NCBI GenBank assembly: GCA_029851415.1
Contig: CM056743.1
Coordinates: 78,882,186 to 78,946,185, forward strand
Length of the DNA stretch: 64,000 nucleotides
DNA from: Eretmocerus hayati
Taxonomy: Eukaryota > Arthropoda > Insecta > Hymenoptera > Aphelinidae
Reading direction: 5' to 3'
Positions 1-11,563 of the stretch are shown here, in pieces. A program made the translations under genes and the position numbers. The notes under the pieces are model-generated. The model saw only the letters and a list, made by a program, of their open reading frames with translations, made no database searches and was not told where the DNA came from. Positions within the stretch are counted from its first letter, which is position 1; every line of letters starts with the position of its first letter.

Positions 1-675
1 TTGCAGTAGTTCTGAGACTCGAGATTGATGTCAAGATCATGTTCAATCATTTTAGAGTGCACTTCCAGTGTTTTTGAGCTCGCGGTAGTAGGAAATACGA
101 GCTAAAATCCATGACTTCGATCAGGCGGAAGGGCATTTTCAACCGTTTTTAGCCCAAAACGCGTCGCAACAATCTCAACAGCAATCTCTGAATTCGAGAG
201 TGAGCTGAAAATCTCGTAAAATGATCCCAGAATTAATCGCTATTGTTTTTCAGGAGGCAGCAGACCGGTCACCGACTTAGAATCAACGATTTTGGTCAAA
301 TATACAGTGTTCATAACATGTTCCTGGCTGAAAATCACTCTTGAAATTCATAGCAGTGATTCCCAGGTTCGAGGTTGGCCCAAAATTTAACCTTAGGGTC
401 CTAGAATGTACTGCAAGTATATTCAAGTTGGGAGTAGAACGAGAGACTCGTCACGTGTATGTTTCGTTTCGGGAAAATATCGTTGTTTTTTCGGGGGGGG
501 GGGGGGGGGGGAGTTTATCGCCCCACCCCTCCCCCTCTAGTTTAGGGTGATAAAGGGTGGACGCATCGTGTAGCTGAGACAATTTCAAAGAGAATGCTGT
601 TGAAGTCATCTCAATAGCTGATGAAGCCGATTGAAGCGGATTTACTAGCAAAGTTGAGTTTTTGAAAAGATAGTG
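1..675 (+). repeat. decayed terminus of the Transib-like palindromic family
   Basis: This stretch aligns by eye, with many mismatches, to the right end of the palindromic element at 31,308-42,516. The shared order is a GACTCGTCACGTG-like segment, a GTTTCGTTTCGGGAAAATATCG-like segment, a long homopolymer G/C run (about 499-511), then an AGAGAATGC...ATAGCTGA segment. It ends in GATAGTG at 669-675, compared with ACTATAGTG at the end of the intact copy, and is followed by CGTTG, which resembles a Transib-type target. The other end is outside the window. Short open frames here are not convincing genes. Confidence 0.5.
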
Positions 676-3600
676 CGTTGGGCTCCCGGCAAATGCTTGT
701 TTTACGCAACGGTGGGGTTCGGAAACCAAAACGAGGACTGTACCGTACCTGCATCGTAAACAAAGGTAGATTTACGATTGCGGCACTGCGAAGTTGTCCA
801 TGTCACGAATGACCACGATTCAAAAAGTGTTTAGCGAGATCAGGTGATAACTGAGTCTTTAAGGCTCAGAATTTGTCCATGGGAACTTTGTCTGTCAGAA
901 AAGAATAACCTGAGCGGGAGTCGAGCCCGAGCCCGACGCAAAAGGATACGTCGTCATACGAACACTAGGCCTCCTCGGCCTTCGGAGCAGCCTCACATAC
1001 ATTGGTGACCCCTGGAGGAGGGTTAGACAGTAATTTACCTCAGAACAGAGATGGAAATCGGGATGATCCAATCGATTTTCGATAATGAGAACCGTGGATG
1101 AGTATGTTGGGGGCGTGCCGCAATCCGAGTCGGGGTAAGCGTCGTCGCAGCGAAAGCCGTTAGCCAATGAAAGTGAGCGCGCCCTGCGCATTCTCGAAAT
1201 TCAGCACAGTCTAGAATGACTACACGTGTCCAGTCTTTTTGTTATCTCTGTGCCATCCCCTCCCCCCCCCCCAACTTCAAAAGGGAGGAGGGAGGAAGTC
1301 GCAAGTGAGCAAAGACATTGCTGACAGCCTAATGAGTCTCCAAAACTTGTATGAGACTTCAGATCTCCATATTGTGCGGTCTCGGATCACTCTGCATGAC
1401 CTGGCATATTGTAGAAATCAGGCATGAATATCAACAATTTGGATTATCCTAGGGCTATGCACCATCGAAAGCGTATAGCTATATCATCGATACCATCGGC
1501 ACGCCCATGCTATACTGGATACACGGAGATCTTGGGTAAGTAAGGAAGAGCAAGACCAATTGATTTCGAAGTCATGATATTGTTTGTATGGTACTTGATC
1601 AAGTCTTGTCTCGTGAATCATCTGTTGTGTGAATTCACACTTCGGAAGAACTTTTTTGGTCATCAGGGAGTATGAGAATGCTCCATCTCACCGTTTTGGA
1701 GACTCTGATAAGCGTCGGCCGTTTCCCTGCCAAGTCCTCAGCATCTTCCTCCTGACTACAGACTCATCGATATGTATCAACTAGAGCGACTAGAATGAGG
1801 GCTGATCATTCAAATATAGTAGAATCTCTTGATAGCGGACACCCTCGGAGCAGGATAGGACTGTCCGCTTTTGGAGGGAGTCCCCTATTACAGAAGGACA
1901 ATATTTACACAAACAGTGATACGAAGATAGAAATTCCTCATTTTAGTATGATCGTTGTATCAGACTCATTTCAATTTCATAAGGCCAATACATACATAAG
2001 GAAATGAGTGCTGAAGAATTAACACTTTCACAAAATGCTTACGGAGAAGGAACACGAGTCATTCATTAATAAATATCTGTCATAAGTTTTTCTCATTCGC
2101 TAAACTATAGTTGATATTTCTCCACAATCGGACTCTACTACTGTTCTCGCGATTCGATCCACTCCTTTGGCATCCATTATTTGTTCCCATACGTTCATTG
2201 ATCAATTCACGGAATCCGTACTTTTCAACTGAGTTTCGAGTTGAAGGATATTTTGTTGCCAGTCATTGATGACAGTCATCTTCTCCTTTGGTGTGAAGCG
2301 TTATTGTTTCCGGAAAATATTCACGATGTCAATGTTAAGATTTCAAGTACTCGACTGTTCAGTTCACAATCACGCTCGCTGTGCATGCGCTGGGTGATTG
2401 AAACACATACAAGGGGAGGCAAAACCTTGTGGACCGCAGATGTTGATGAAACTCTAGGAACCATCTTAATTTGATGGGCAACGGAGTCGCTAGTTACGAA
2501 TTTCGCCACCACCGCTCGCTGCTGCGCTGGGCCATCACACCGGGATCGTGTATTAATGCAAGATATTATTTTGCCGAGGTAGAGGCCTCCGGGCGGAGCA
2601 GCAGCGGTAGTCAGAGGAGTAGCCGACCGAAATGCCGGGAATTCGCTGCCTGAGTTGGATGTATGGGTGTGCGGTCAGATACACAACGAATAGTGATTGA
2701 AGGAGAGTCAGTATAGCAGTTTACGCCGAAGATGGGCGCAGCGTGACAGCACCTACTGGACTCAGGAATCGGAAGCAGGAGATCATGCGGCAACGAGGTG
2801 CGTTTGCGCGGGAAGCTAGGGAGTGAGTTGGAGAATGGGCAATGACGGGAAAGTGAGATAAAGAGGTGGGGTTTTGTCCACGGCACGCTCGTGGGGAGAG
2901 AATTGCCGTGGAATGAGAGAGACGGAGCCAGTGGCGTAAGAGTTTCCAAGCAAGTGAGAGAAACAGAAACATCTTGAGATATTATAGCACGTGGGTCGAC
3001 AATGTGGTGGAGTTGCCTCGGATTACGTAGTTATCGTGGGTTGTACGCATGCTCCACCGGTGGAGGCGTCAGCCAGTAGCGTAGGATAAATGCAGAGCTT
3101 TCGGATGGAGTGTCGGCGCGGGATTGATGTGAAATGTCGATGCACTGGCTTAGTGATCTTTGTATATCGCGAGTTGATTTCCCGGAAGCAGTTTGATTGA
3201 TGAGGGTGTTGTGATCGCGTCGGGTGATCGGGGAAGAAGACGAAGACGAGGGAGGTCGGACATTCTTGGAAGAATCTCTATGGAGTACAGATCAGTTAAT
3301 CTTCCGCAAATTCCAGGAACCATAATTCCCTCCAAACATTCTTGAGCCAAGAAAGATCCAGGGGAAATCATGGAGAATGATATGGATGAGTTGAATGAGG
3401 AAAACTTGGCTAAAATTGTGCAAAATGTATACTTGAGAATATTTGCTATTCACTCGCACCTGCACAACAGGACTGCGGAGCCAGTGACCCACAGACCACC
3501 CTAAAAGACTTGTTTTCTCTGGAGGAGAGTTGAGGGGACTAGGGGTGCGTCTGGTCATGTGGTGATTCTACAAATTTCGAAGTCGGGATTGCTGAAGTCT

Positions 3601-3745
3601 TAAGATTTTCTCACACGAGTATACGTTAACGATTTTTGGACGGCTACTGATGATTGCTGTAGGATATGATGTGATCGACCATCCCAATGCCTATGGGCAA
3701 AAGGTCTGCCTCGTAGGAAGAACTTCTGATTCTCTGGTCCCGTGA
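676..3745. other. no recognisable gene
   Basis: About 3 kb of mixed-composition sequence. Short open frames on both strands (for example 895-1,191 and 2,611-2,949, minus) have no recognisable motif and overlap one another. A short poly-C run lies at about 1,260-1,270. I see no terminal repeats or tRNA-like folds that I can support. Confidence 0.4.
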
Positions 3746-4150
3746 ATGGCTATGCGAAGCAAACCCATTGTACCCCGTGATTATATGTTACTATTTTCAC
3801 TTGAAGGCATCTCAATGAATCCGGTCCGTTGGAGACACTCATCCTCTCATCATCTCTTTATAAATGAAATGCTCCCCCGTGAGAAGTACAAGGAATACAC
3901 ACTTTTGAGATCGGTTGCACGCGGTTTGGGTCTAAGATACGTCTGGCACAGCGGTGGACGTTTCTGGGTCAGGCGGAAAAATGGTGAGCGAGCACATACG
4001 TTCGAATCCCTCGCCGATCTGCAGGTCATTCAAACGGCCTATCGAAGTGTTCCAAAACGTGCTTGTGCGTCCTCTAACAACACCCAGAGCTGCACAGCCG
4101 TTCCGGAGCAGAGCCGAGTTCCGGCAGCAGAATCAGCGGAGGCTCCTTGA
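3746..4150 (+). CDS. LINE ORF1 protein, C-terminal fragment (FP25K-like domain)
   Basis: A 134 aa product starting at ATG 3,746, directly after an in-frame TGA. Residues about 37-92 carry LFINEMLPREKY, then GLRYVWHSGGRFWVRRKNGE and ESLADL. I know this arrangement from the C-terminal domain of insect LINE ORF1 proteins related to baculovirus FP25K ('FINE/FVNE... W...G.I.VRK...'). ORF1 proteins bind the element's RNA and help form the RNP. The usual N-terminal coiled coil and zinc finger are absent, so this is a truncated ORF1. The tail is Ser/Ala/Glu-rich. It ends in TGA followed by CTA, in the same frame as ORF2. Confidence 0.7.
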   Translation: MAMRSKPIVPRDYMLLFSLEGISMNPVRWRHSSSHHLFINEMLPREKYKEYTLLRSVARGLGLRYVWHSGGRFWVRRKNGERAHTFESLADLQVIQTAYRSVPKRACASSNNTQSCTAVPEQSRVPAAESAEAP

Positions 4151-4153
4151 CTA
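4148..4153 (+). promoter_or_regulatory. candidate stop-codon readthrough site UGA-CUA
   Basis: ORF1 stops at TGA 4,148-4,150 and the next codon is CTA. The frame then stays open through the endonuclease of ORF2. UGA followed by CUA is the best established leaky-stop context in eukaryotes and viruses. ORF2 has no ATG before its catalytic Asn (FNSL), and the first in-frame ATG lies around 4,550, inside the nuclease. Readthrough would give an ORF1-ORF2 fusion. This is inferred from context only. Confidence 0.5.
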
Positions 4154-7078
4154 AATACGGCTGCTGAGGAGCGACGAGGGGGTGGAGGTTTCTTAAAAGC
4201 GGGATTTATCAACTTTAACTCCCTGACAGATGAGATTGAGCATCTACGCTCGCTCGTCGCTAACGATCCCTTCTATCATCTATTTGGGGTGGCCGAGTCG
4301 AAGCTAGATGAGTATGTGGATGACAGTCTCGTTCAGATTCCAGGTTTTTCGTTGTTGCGACAAGATCGCAACAGAGAGGGTGGAGGAGTTGCCTTGTATG
4401 TGCGCAATGACTTCAAAATTGAGAAGTTAGTTTCGTCAAATACTTTTGGGCCGGGGAAACCTGGCGTGCTTGAATTTCTTTTCTGTAGTGTACAACAAGG
4501 CGGCTCACCCCCAATACTAGTCGCGGTAATCTATAGACCCCGAAAAATCGCCATGCAGAAGGATGATGGGCTGTTTGGCTCGTTACGCCGGCTGTGTGGA
4601 GATTACAGTCACAAAATCATTATGGGTGATCTGAACGCTGACTTGTTGGATACTGCTCATCTCGACACCAAGACACTGACTGCACTGACAGAAGAACTCG
4701 CCTTGCAGATAGTGCAGCATGGCCCGACTCATCAGCACAACCCCAATGTATCTCGTACATGGATTGATCACATTTATGTAGATGACAACGACACCATAAC
4801 TGACTTTCAGAACAGACACCTGCCCAGTTTCGGGGGGCACTAGGTCATTGACGTCACCATCAACGTCTTCACCCCTACTCCGCCAAAAAATTCCTTCAAG
4901 TATAGGGATTTTCGTAACATCACCCCGGAGATATTGAATGACCGTCTGCTTCGCTGTGACTGGACAGCTCTTAAAAATGCCGGAACCAGTTTGGAAGACG
5001 CAATTCACTGCTTGAATGAAAATTTAAAAATTGTTTTAGATGAACTAGCACCGGAAAAAGCTATAAACCCGCGTAAAAATGATGCTCCTTGGATTGGTCC
5101 TGAGTTGAGGGTGCTCATGAATAAGCGAAACGCGACGCGCAGGCGCTGGGAGCGCATGCAACGCAACCAGCGCAAGTATCCTGAGCTTGAAAATGAGTAC
5201 TTTCGGCTTAGCGAAGAGGTCGATCTGCGCATTGATCAAGAGCGTAATTCCTTCCTTCAAAACCATCTTTCAGACGCTCTTGATCAGAACAAGAACATCT
5301 GGAAGGAGATGCGCAATCTCGGCCCCTTGCCCAAGAGCAAAGAGGAGGAACTCCACGGTTTCACACCGGATGAGCTGAACGCTCACTTTGCGGGGGTTTC
5401 CGTTTCGCCTCACGAAAATATCAATGAAGCAATGGACGATATTGACTCTGCACCGGAGGAGGGGTTTGAATTCAAGCCCACGAATTTCAACAATGTAGTC
5501 CTTGCTATTAAACATTTCTCCTCGCAGGCCCGTGGGGTGGATGGGATCCCCCAGAGCGTGATCGCGAAGGCTCTTCCGGCAATTGCTGATCTTCTTGTAC
5601 ATATTTTCAATTCCTCTTTCGCTCATAGCGTTTTTCCTGAGGCTTGGAAGCAAGCGCAGCTGATTGCATTGAAAAAGACTGTAGCTCCATCAACGGTCTC
5701 GGACTTCCGTCCCATAGCGCTGCTGTGCTTCTTTTCCAAGGTTCTGGAAAAAATTGCACATGACCAAATCACGGAGTATTTGAAAGTAGAGAAACTTCTT
5801 GATCGCTTCCAGACTGGTTTTAGGCAACACCACAGCACCCAGACAGCTTTGCTAAAGTTGACGGGTGACATCAGAGTAGGCATTGATAGGAAGAAGATCA
5901 CCTTACTCCTACTATTCGACTTTAGCAAAGCCTTCGACACAATAACACCGTCAAAGCTGTTGAGGAAGCTCCAAAACCTTGGATTCTCAAGGTCGGCACT
6001 CCTGTGGATAAAATCATACTTACAAGGCCGCACCCAAATAGTCACTTCAAAATCCGGTAGTTCTGATTGGCTCGAAACCAATCTGGGTGTTCCACAGGGA
6101 TCCGTTCTCGGGCCTTCACTCTTCAGCTTATATGTTAATGACTTACCTGGTTTGCTAGATGGAAAGTCGATATATCATCTATTCTATGCGGATGATCTTC
6201 AAATTTATCTCCAAGTCGAGAAAACTAAGATCAAGGAAGGCATCACTAGGCTGGGGGAAGTAGAACGACTAATTCCTGAATGGGCCAGAAGTTCCGGCCT
6301 GTGTCTCAACGCTGGCAAGACCAAGGCAATCTTCTTCAGCTCTGAGAGGATTATCAAAGACCTGAAGAGAATGGACTTGCCAGGAGTTGAGATACAGGAA
6401 GGAAAGTTCATTCCGTTCAGCGACACGGTCGCGAGTCTTGTTGTTACACTTGATAGTGAACTGACGTGGAAACCGCACATCGACCAAGTAACTAAGAAAG
6501 TGAATAGAGCCCTATACGGATTGCGGTTTTTTAGGGCGTGTATCACCAGACCTCTCCGAATTCGCCTAGTCGAGTTATTAGTTCAACCGCATTTAGATTA
6601 TTGCACAGTCGTGTACCTCGACGCCACGGACGAACGGCGGCAACGGATACAGCGACTGAGCAATTCATGTGTGAGGTACATTTTTGATCTTAGGAGAGAC
6701 GAGCACATCACCCCGTTTAGAGAGCGTTTGGGTTGGTTACGTACTGATTCGCGGAGAATGTACTTCGCAGCACTTTTAATGCATAAGATCATGCATCTTG
6801 GAGAACCTGGCTACCTAGCTGCGATGTTTACCAGGTACCAATCTGAACGCCCCGCACGTGGTGATGCAGAAGAGCGGGTACTCAAGGTTCCCAATATGAG
6901 ACTTGAGTACGGAAGAAGATCATTCCAGGCTCAATGTGCTCATCTGTGGAACTTTCTCCCTCCGGGCTTTCGGCAGCTGAGGAAAATATCAGTATTCAGA
7001 GAGGCCTCAAAAGATTTCCTTCTGACTCAGTCTTCTCAGAGGATTGATGTGGAGAGGAGGCATTATCTTAATCTCTAA
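4151..7078 (+). pseudogene. LINE ORF2: endonuclease plus reverse transcriptase, one internal stop
   Basis: The product would nick target DNA and reverse-transcribe the element's RNA at the nick. The APE-type endonuclease spans about 4,193-4,850: FINFNSL (catalytic Asn), VAESKL (Glu), GDLNAD near 4,626 (Asp) and a terminal GGH just before TAG 4,841-4,843. The same frame resumes at 4,844. The reverse transcriptase spans about 5,500-6,500 with DFRPIALL, FRQHHST, FDFSKAFDT, GVPQGSVLGP and the catalytic FYADD at 6,182-6,196. The C-terminal region (DLRRDEHITP, LGWLRTDSRR, LWNFLPP) is typical of insect Jockey-like elements. Only the one TAG interrupts an otherwise open 2.9 kb frame, so the copy is recently dead or the stop is suppressed. 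There is no N-terminal ATG. Confidence 0.9.
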
Positions 7079-7473
7079 ACTGTGATAGGTTTGGGCTCTT
7101 TTCAACCGGCGTTTCCTCTTTTAAAAGAGTTATACGTGGCAATTTCGCCATTGAATTGTAATTCCTGTGATATTTCTGCTGGCCCAAGCCTTTATATGCC
7201 TTTCTACATGAGAATGTCCTCTCGCCTCGATCGTTCTTGTGAACACTGATATATATATATGGGAATGTATTTTATCATTCTCTTCCCGATTTTTATGCAT
7301 CTCTCGATGCCTTAAAATGACTAGTCACTTTCTGTGATAATCCTAATATTCCTTGACCAAAAAGACAATTATTCATACTTTTTATATATTTATTATGTAG
7401 GTGTAACATATGTGACACATGCCACTGTATTTTTCAATTTTGCCCTCGGGCGAATAAAGGTTATCTATCTATC
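7079..7473 (+). other. LINE 3' UTR and tail
   Basis: AT-rich 3' untranslated region with short TATATA and TTTATATATTTATTATG runs. It ends with AATAAA at 7,453-7,458 and the short repeat TTATCTATCTATC. Such 3' tandem tails replace poly(A) in several CR1/L2/Jockey-type lineages. The flank begins at about 7,474. Confidence 0.65.
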
Positions 7474-7804
7474 CTCACGGACAAAGAACTAAGCTCCAAC
7501 TTCGTTTCCATTCTTAGCTATTGACTGCTCCCAATACTCGAATCGTTTCATCGAGATTATGAAAATCCCACGGCCTTAGAGTTTGTGAATCAAGAGTTCC
7601 TGAAGTGTTCTGAGAGGAAGGGGAAGAGTCGGAGAGTTTTTTCAAAATACACACCAAAAGTGTTCAAGTTGTGTGTGAGTTTTTAGAGTCTCAGAACGGG
7701 AGCACTTCCGCGCAGGTGAACAATTCCTATCCTAACCAGGCATCACCTTGCTCGGACTAAGAAATAGGCATCACTTAAAACCAATTCAACGTGAGTGAAG
7801 TTAC
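7474..7804. other. intergenic or intronic, nothing recognised
   Basis: About 330 bp between the LINE tail and the host-type exon. It may be intron of the acyl-CoA dehydrogenase gene into which the LINE inserted, since the exon's donor site points into it. No next exon was found here. Confidence 0.35.
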
Positions 7805-8023
7805 CTTGAATCCTATACTTTGATGAGCGCCGAGTGTTATAGCCACGCCTAGATCATGATGTCCGACTATTTCCACTAATCTAGCATACTGAGTGTTATT
7901 AAGACCCAAACCTCCTAACTCCTGGGGGACTTGTATACTGAATGCTCCAAGATCCCATAATGCTTGGAGAGTGTCTGGATCGATGCAAGCATTTTCATCA
8001 TTCCTCGATGGGTCATTAATTTC
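7805..8023 (-). CDS. ACADVL: single exon of very-long-chain acyl-CoA dehydrogenase
   Basis: VLCAD is a mitochondrial inner-membrane flavoenzyme catalysing the first dehydrogenation of long-chain fatty acid beta-oxidation. The 219 bp exon encodes 73 residues from EINDPSRND through [17 protein letters not shown] and [12 protein letters not shown] to [11 protein letters not shown]. This closely follows the VLCAD N-terminal/middle region ([42 protein letters not shown] in the mammalian enzyme); the ACAD9 paralogue fits less well. Splice sites agree: TTTCGCAG before GAAATT, and GGATTCAAG before GTAACT, both phase 0. The frame is intact, favouring a functional exon over a retrocopy. No neighbouring exon was found in the window, so either the introns are very long or this is a captured gene fragment. 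Confidence 0.75.
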
Positions 8024-10107
8024 CTGCGAAAGGATCATTGATCATCGATAAGTCGCGATCGGATTCCAGGATATGGACCTGTTTCCACATCCAGTTATGG
8101 TTGGTTGTGACAGAAGGAATTTTCATTCCCCCGAATATACATGGTTCGGGAATGATCATATGCAATGAGGCAAAATATAAGAGAGGATTTTGTCATATAT
8201 AAGAACGCCCCGTAGGAAGTTATTAGTGTGGCTACTCCAGAATTTGCAGCCAACTAATCGGGCTGAAATGTTCTCAAAGTACCAAGCCAAATATCCCAAC
8301 CGTGGTGAGTCAAAGGGCAAGAATTTACCCCCTCTTCCATGCGAACTGACACCGGGGGGGGGGGAGACTTATTCCAGGTTCAGGGTGCCAAGCTCCGGGA
8401 TTCCATCCCATGGTGTCCACCAAATCTCCTTCGAATAATTCCCTGAGTATTCCAGGTTTTCCAGTGCTCTCGAGTGAAAATTTCCAGGTTCAAAGTTGAA
8501 ATGAATCAAACACAAATCAGTCATTTTCAATGTCTCTTCTGTGCTCGTCAAGCTGATGGAGTGAACAAACTCTTTTTCGGCATTCTCTGCCTCAGAAGAT
8601 GATGAAAGAACTCCGAGCTAGGAATGAACGTTGCTGAGCAACTTTTCGGTCACAAGCAATAGAAGGATCGTAACAGCTAATACCAGTGACCAAGAGGTGC
8701 AGAAACGGATCATGATGCACACTCGTTCGAGAGTGATTCCATGTCAATTCTGCAAGGTTTTCTCTGCATGCCATTGCCATTTTTTATCTGTCGATGTGTT
8801 TTTTCCGTTTTATAATGTTGAAAAAAGATGGTTCTAACAATTTTGAGTGCCTAAAGATTTGCATCACCCAGATCCATCTGAGTGATCCTGCTGTAAATTG
8901 AAATTTTAAGAAATTGACTCGGCAATTCGCCCGTAACTTTGGACTGCTTCCACTCATCGCGATTCTGCTCACAAAGTTCCAAAGAGAGTTCAAATGCCTA
9001 TCAATTCACCATCTGCCCAACATTTTCAAAACCGTCATTGCGAGACTCAAAACAATCTTAAATTACGGTGTCGGTGTAGCTTTTTTAACATGCTCAGAAA
9101 AGATTTCTTCCAATCATGTTTTAGGTTGCTATTGTTGTAATCTACCCGTGAAAAATGTTGGGGCATCATTTCTGAGTTATGGCTTCCCTACAACTTTTTG
9201 TGCATTAAAAAGTCAAAACAGTAGGAAATAATTTTTTACAAAGCTGGAGTTTCTTGTAGAGCTTTGAATTCGACTTCATCGTATTTATCGAGTCATTTCA
9301 CATCGAATATACTCAGATAGACCCGGGTAATGCAAACAAATTTTGTTGGACCTAAACACTTTAGGATCCATCTTTTCTGGACACTATGGGACGGAAAAAG
9401 AACATGAAAGGAAATTAAAATGGTCGGAAGAAACCTTGCGGAATCGACGTGAAATTACTCATTTGAAGGATTGCTTTCATTCAGATCGAAAAATTGATGG
9501 CCGCTGCAAAGGGAAAATAGCAAGTCGAATGACACATTTGTGAAAATTTCCAGGTTCACGTGAGAATTCCCTGAGTTTTCCCTGATTTCCAGGTGCAAAA
9601 CGAATTGCCTGAGTTTTCCTCGATTTCCCCGAATTCCAGGTTCGGTGGACACCATGCGATCCCTACCCCCATACGCCATTCAGTGTCTGTGCCCGAATTT
9701 GAGAGAGCACTACGCGTATACTTCCTTGGACGAGATAATTTCTCTTCCACAGTGGCAAATGAGACCCTTTAACAAGTTCCTTAATATTCACCATGTATTA
9801 GGGTTCCCGCGGAACTTCCAATTATCGAGCTTCTGAAAAGAAGAAAGGAGGAAGAATTTCTCCATTGCACACATTTGGAATGAGTTTCATATGAATGAAT
9901 CTCAGAATTCGGGCGACTTTGTGATTACGAACTATTTTACGTCTCAGGAGACATGGTTTTCGACCAGTGGGGTCTTCCACTGGGAATTTTCGAGAATTTA
10001 CTCGTCCTCAACACTTCCGATTACTTTGGCTCAATGATACGGGATGCGTTGTGTGAGGGAAGTCAATTTTTCGGCTGTCACGTCGATTTTCAGGTGCACG
10101 CCTTATA
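8024..10107. other. no gene; decayed repeat with CCCTGAGTTTTCC motifs
   Basis: About 2.1 kb with no supportable gene. Two blocks (about 8,360-8,490 and 9,545-9,670) both carry AATTCCCTGAGTNTTCC and TTTCCAGGTTC motifs. GGTGTCCACC in the first is matched in opposite orientation by GGTGGACACC in the second, so they may be ends of one decayed mobile element of about 1.3 kb. A poly-G run lies at 8,354-8,363. The rest, including the upstream flank of the dehydrogenase exon, shows nothing recognisable. Confidence 0.35.
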
Positions 10108-11154
10108 GGTAGTTAAATTACCCCCTAAAAGACGCTCCTGGTGCGAGAAAGTGGGTAAACTCGGTACAACACGACGTTTGTGGGTTCAAACGATAGGTAA
10201 TACCTTCAATGATCGATATTATTAAGAATTATTGTTTAAAAATTGGGGCGCGGTATGAATAAACAATAAAAATATGCATTTTCTGACCTTTTTCTCGGTT
10301 TTTCCACAATAAGTCGGAAAATATCAATTTTTCGAAAAAATTTGTGGAATAACTTTTTGTAGATCTTTGAATCATCTACAAAATTGTTCGGAACACTTTT
10401 CCTCGCAAACTGCTACCCTTTGGAGTTATTCCTCCTCGTATTCCTCATCAAAGTCAAAATCGAATTTGTTTAAACAAATTTGCTGAAATTCTTTATAATG
10501 GGCTCAAACTATTTTTCTAAGATAATTCAGTGAATTTGGAGCAAAAACGATCTCTAGATATTTTTTCCCAAACTTGATCGTTTTTGAGTAATGGGAGTGG
10601 CCAATTCCGCGCCGCGACTTGCCACCCTCAATGCGGCGCTTGCATGAATGCACTTAGGGTTGCAAGTCACGGCGCGGAATCGGCCATTCCCATTACTCGA
10701 AAACGATCAAGTTTAGAAAAAAATATCTAGAGATCTTTTTTGCTCCAAATTCACTGAATTATCTTAGAAAAATAGTTTGAGCTCGTTATAAACAATTTCA
10801 GCGGATTTGTTTAAATAAATTCAATTTTTATCTTGATGAGGAATAACTCCAAAGGGTTGCAGTTTGCGAGGAGAAGTGTTCGAATCAATTTTGTAGATCT
10901 TTCAAAGATCTACAAAAAGTTATTCCACAAAATTTCTCCAAAAAATTGATGTTTTCCGACTTATAGTGGAAAAACGAGAAAAAGGTCAAAAATTCATGTT
11001 TTTATTGTTTATTTATACCGCGCCCCAATTTTTAAACAATAATTCTTGGTAATATCGATTATTGAAGGTGTTACCTATCGTTTGAAGCCACAAAAGTCGT
11101 GTTGTACCGAGTTTAGCCACTTAGTGATCGAATTTCGAGGGTAATTTAACTACC
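10108..11154. mobile_element. palindromic foldback/MITE, ~1.05 kb, TA target
   Basis: Two arms of about 510 bp are inverted copies of each other, with a short centre near 10,630. The ends are perfect inverted repeats starting GGTAGTTAAATTACCC, with TA on both outer sides (10,106-10,107 and 11,155-11,156), as expected for a Tc1/mariner-type TA insertion. Landmarks mirrored in both arms are GGGGCGCGGTAT, TTTTTGTAGATCTTTGA, GCGAGGA and TCTCTAGATATTTTTT. No coding frame is present, so it is non-autonomous. Confidence 0.85.
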
Positions 11155-11563
11155 TATCAGCTTGTAGGTTCGAGGGTGATTGATTAACCATCCTAAGGAT
11201 TGGATGTGTGATAGATTACACTCCAAAGAATTGAATTTTTTTCGCCTCACGGCCGTCCTCGCCGAAATGCGAGAGCTGATGGAAGTTATTGTTGTGTCAC
11301 AAAATTTTTGTCATTTTGGAAAATTGCTTTCGCTTACGATCCTGTCATCGGAGCGATAAAAATAATGAGATTCTGGAGACGGGATCTGATTCAACATGAA
11401 GAAACCTATGAATCTAGCTGAGTCGCATTGATGTCGTCAAAACCTGGTGCTTGCATGGAGAATTTAAACCATCATAATCGATCGATCACATCAAAAGAAG
11501 CAAGTTTGCATTACAGTTTTTCATTTCATGGCCTTCAACCAAATCTTTATCAATGCTAAAATT
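11155..11563. other. no feature recognised
   Basis: About 410 bp of unique-looking sequence between two foldback elements. No open frame, repeat or signal can be supported. Confidence 0.35.

Larger units (their letters stand above)
3746..7473 (+). mobile_element. non-LTR retrotransposon (LINE), Jockey/CR1-type
   Basis: One reading frame carries the C-terminal part of ORF1, an apurinic endonuclease and a reverse transcriptase. An AATAAA signal and a TTATC/TATC-repeat tail (7,452-7,473) follow. Two in-frame stops are present: TGA 4,148-4,150 between the ORFs and TAG 4,841-4,843 within ORF2. Most ORF1-type proteins are longer than the 134 codons here, so the copy is probably 5' truncated; I cannot place its 5' end or a target-site duplication. 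The preserved 2.9 kb ORF2 suggests a moderately young insertion. Confidence 0.85.

Noticed and set aside
895..960. tRNA-like segment (GCGGGAGTCGAGCCC)
   Set aside because: Resembles an inverted T-arm, but no D-arm, anticodon arm or acceptor pairing could be found on either strand.
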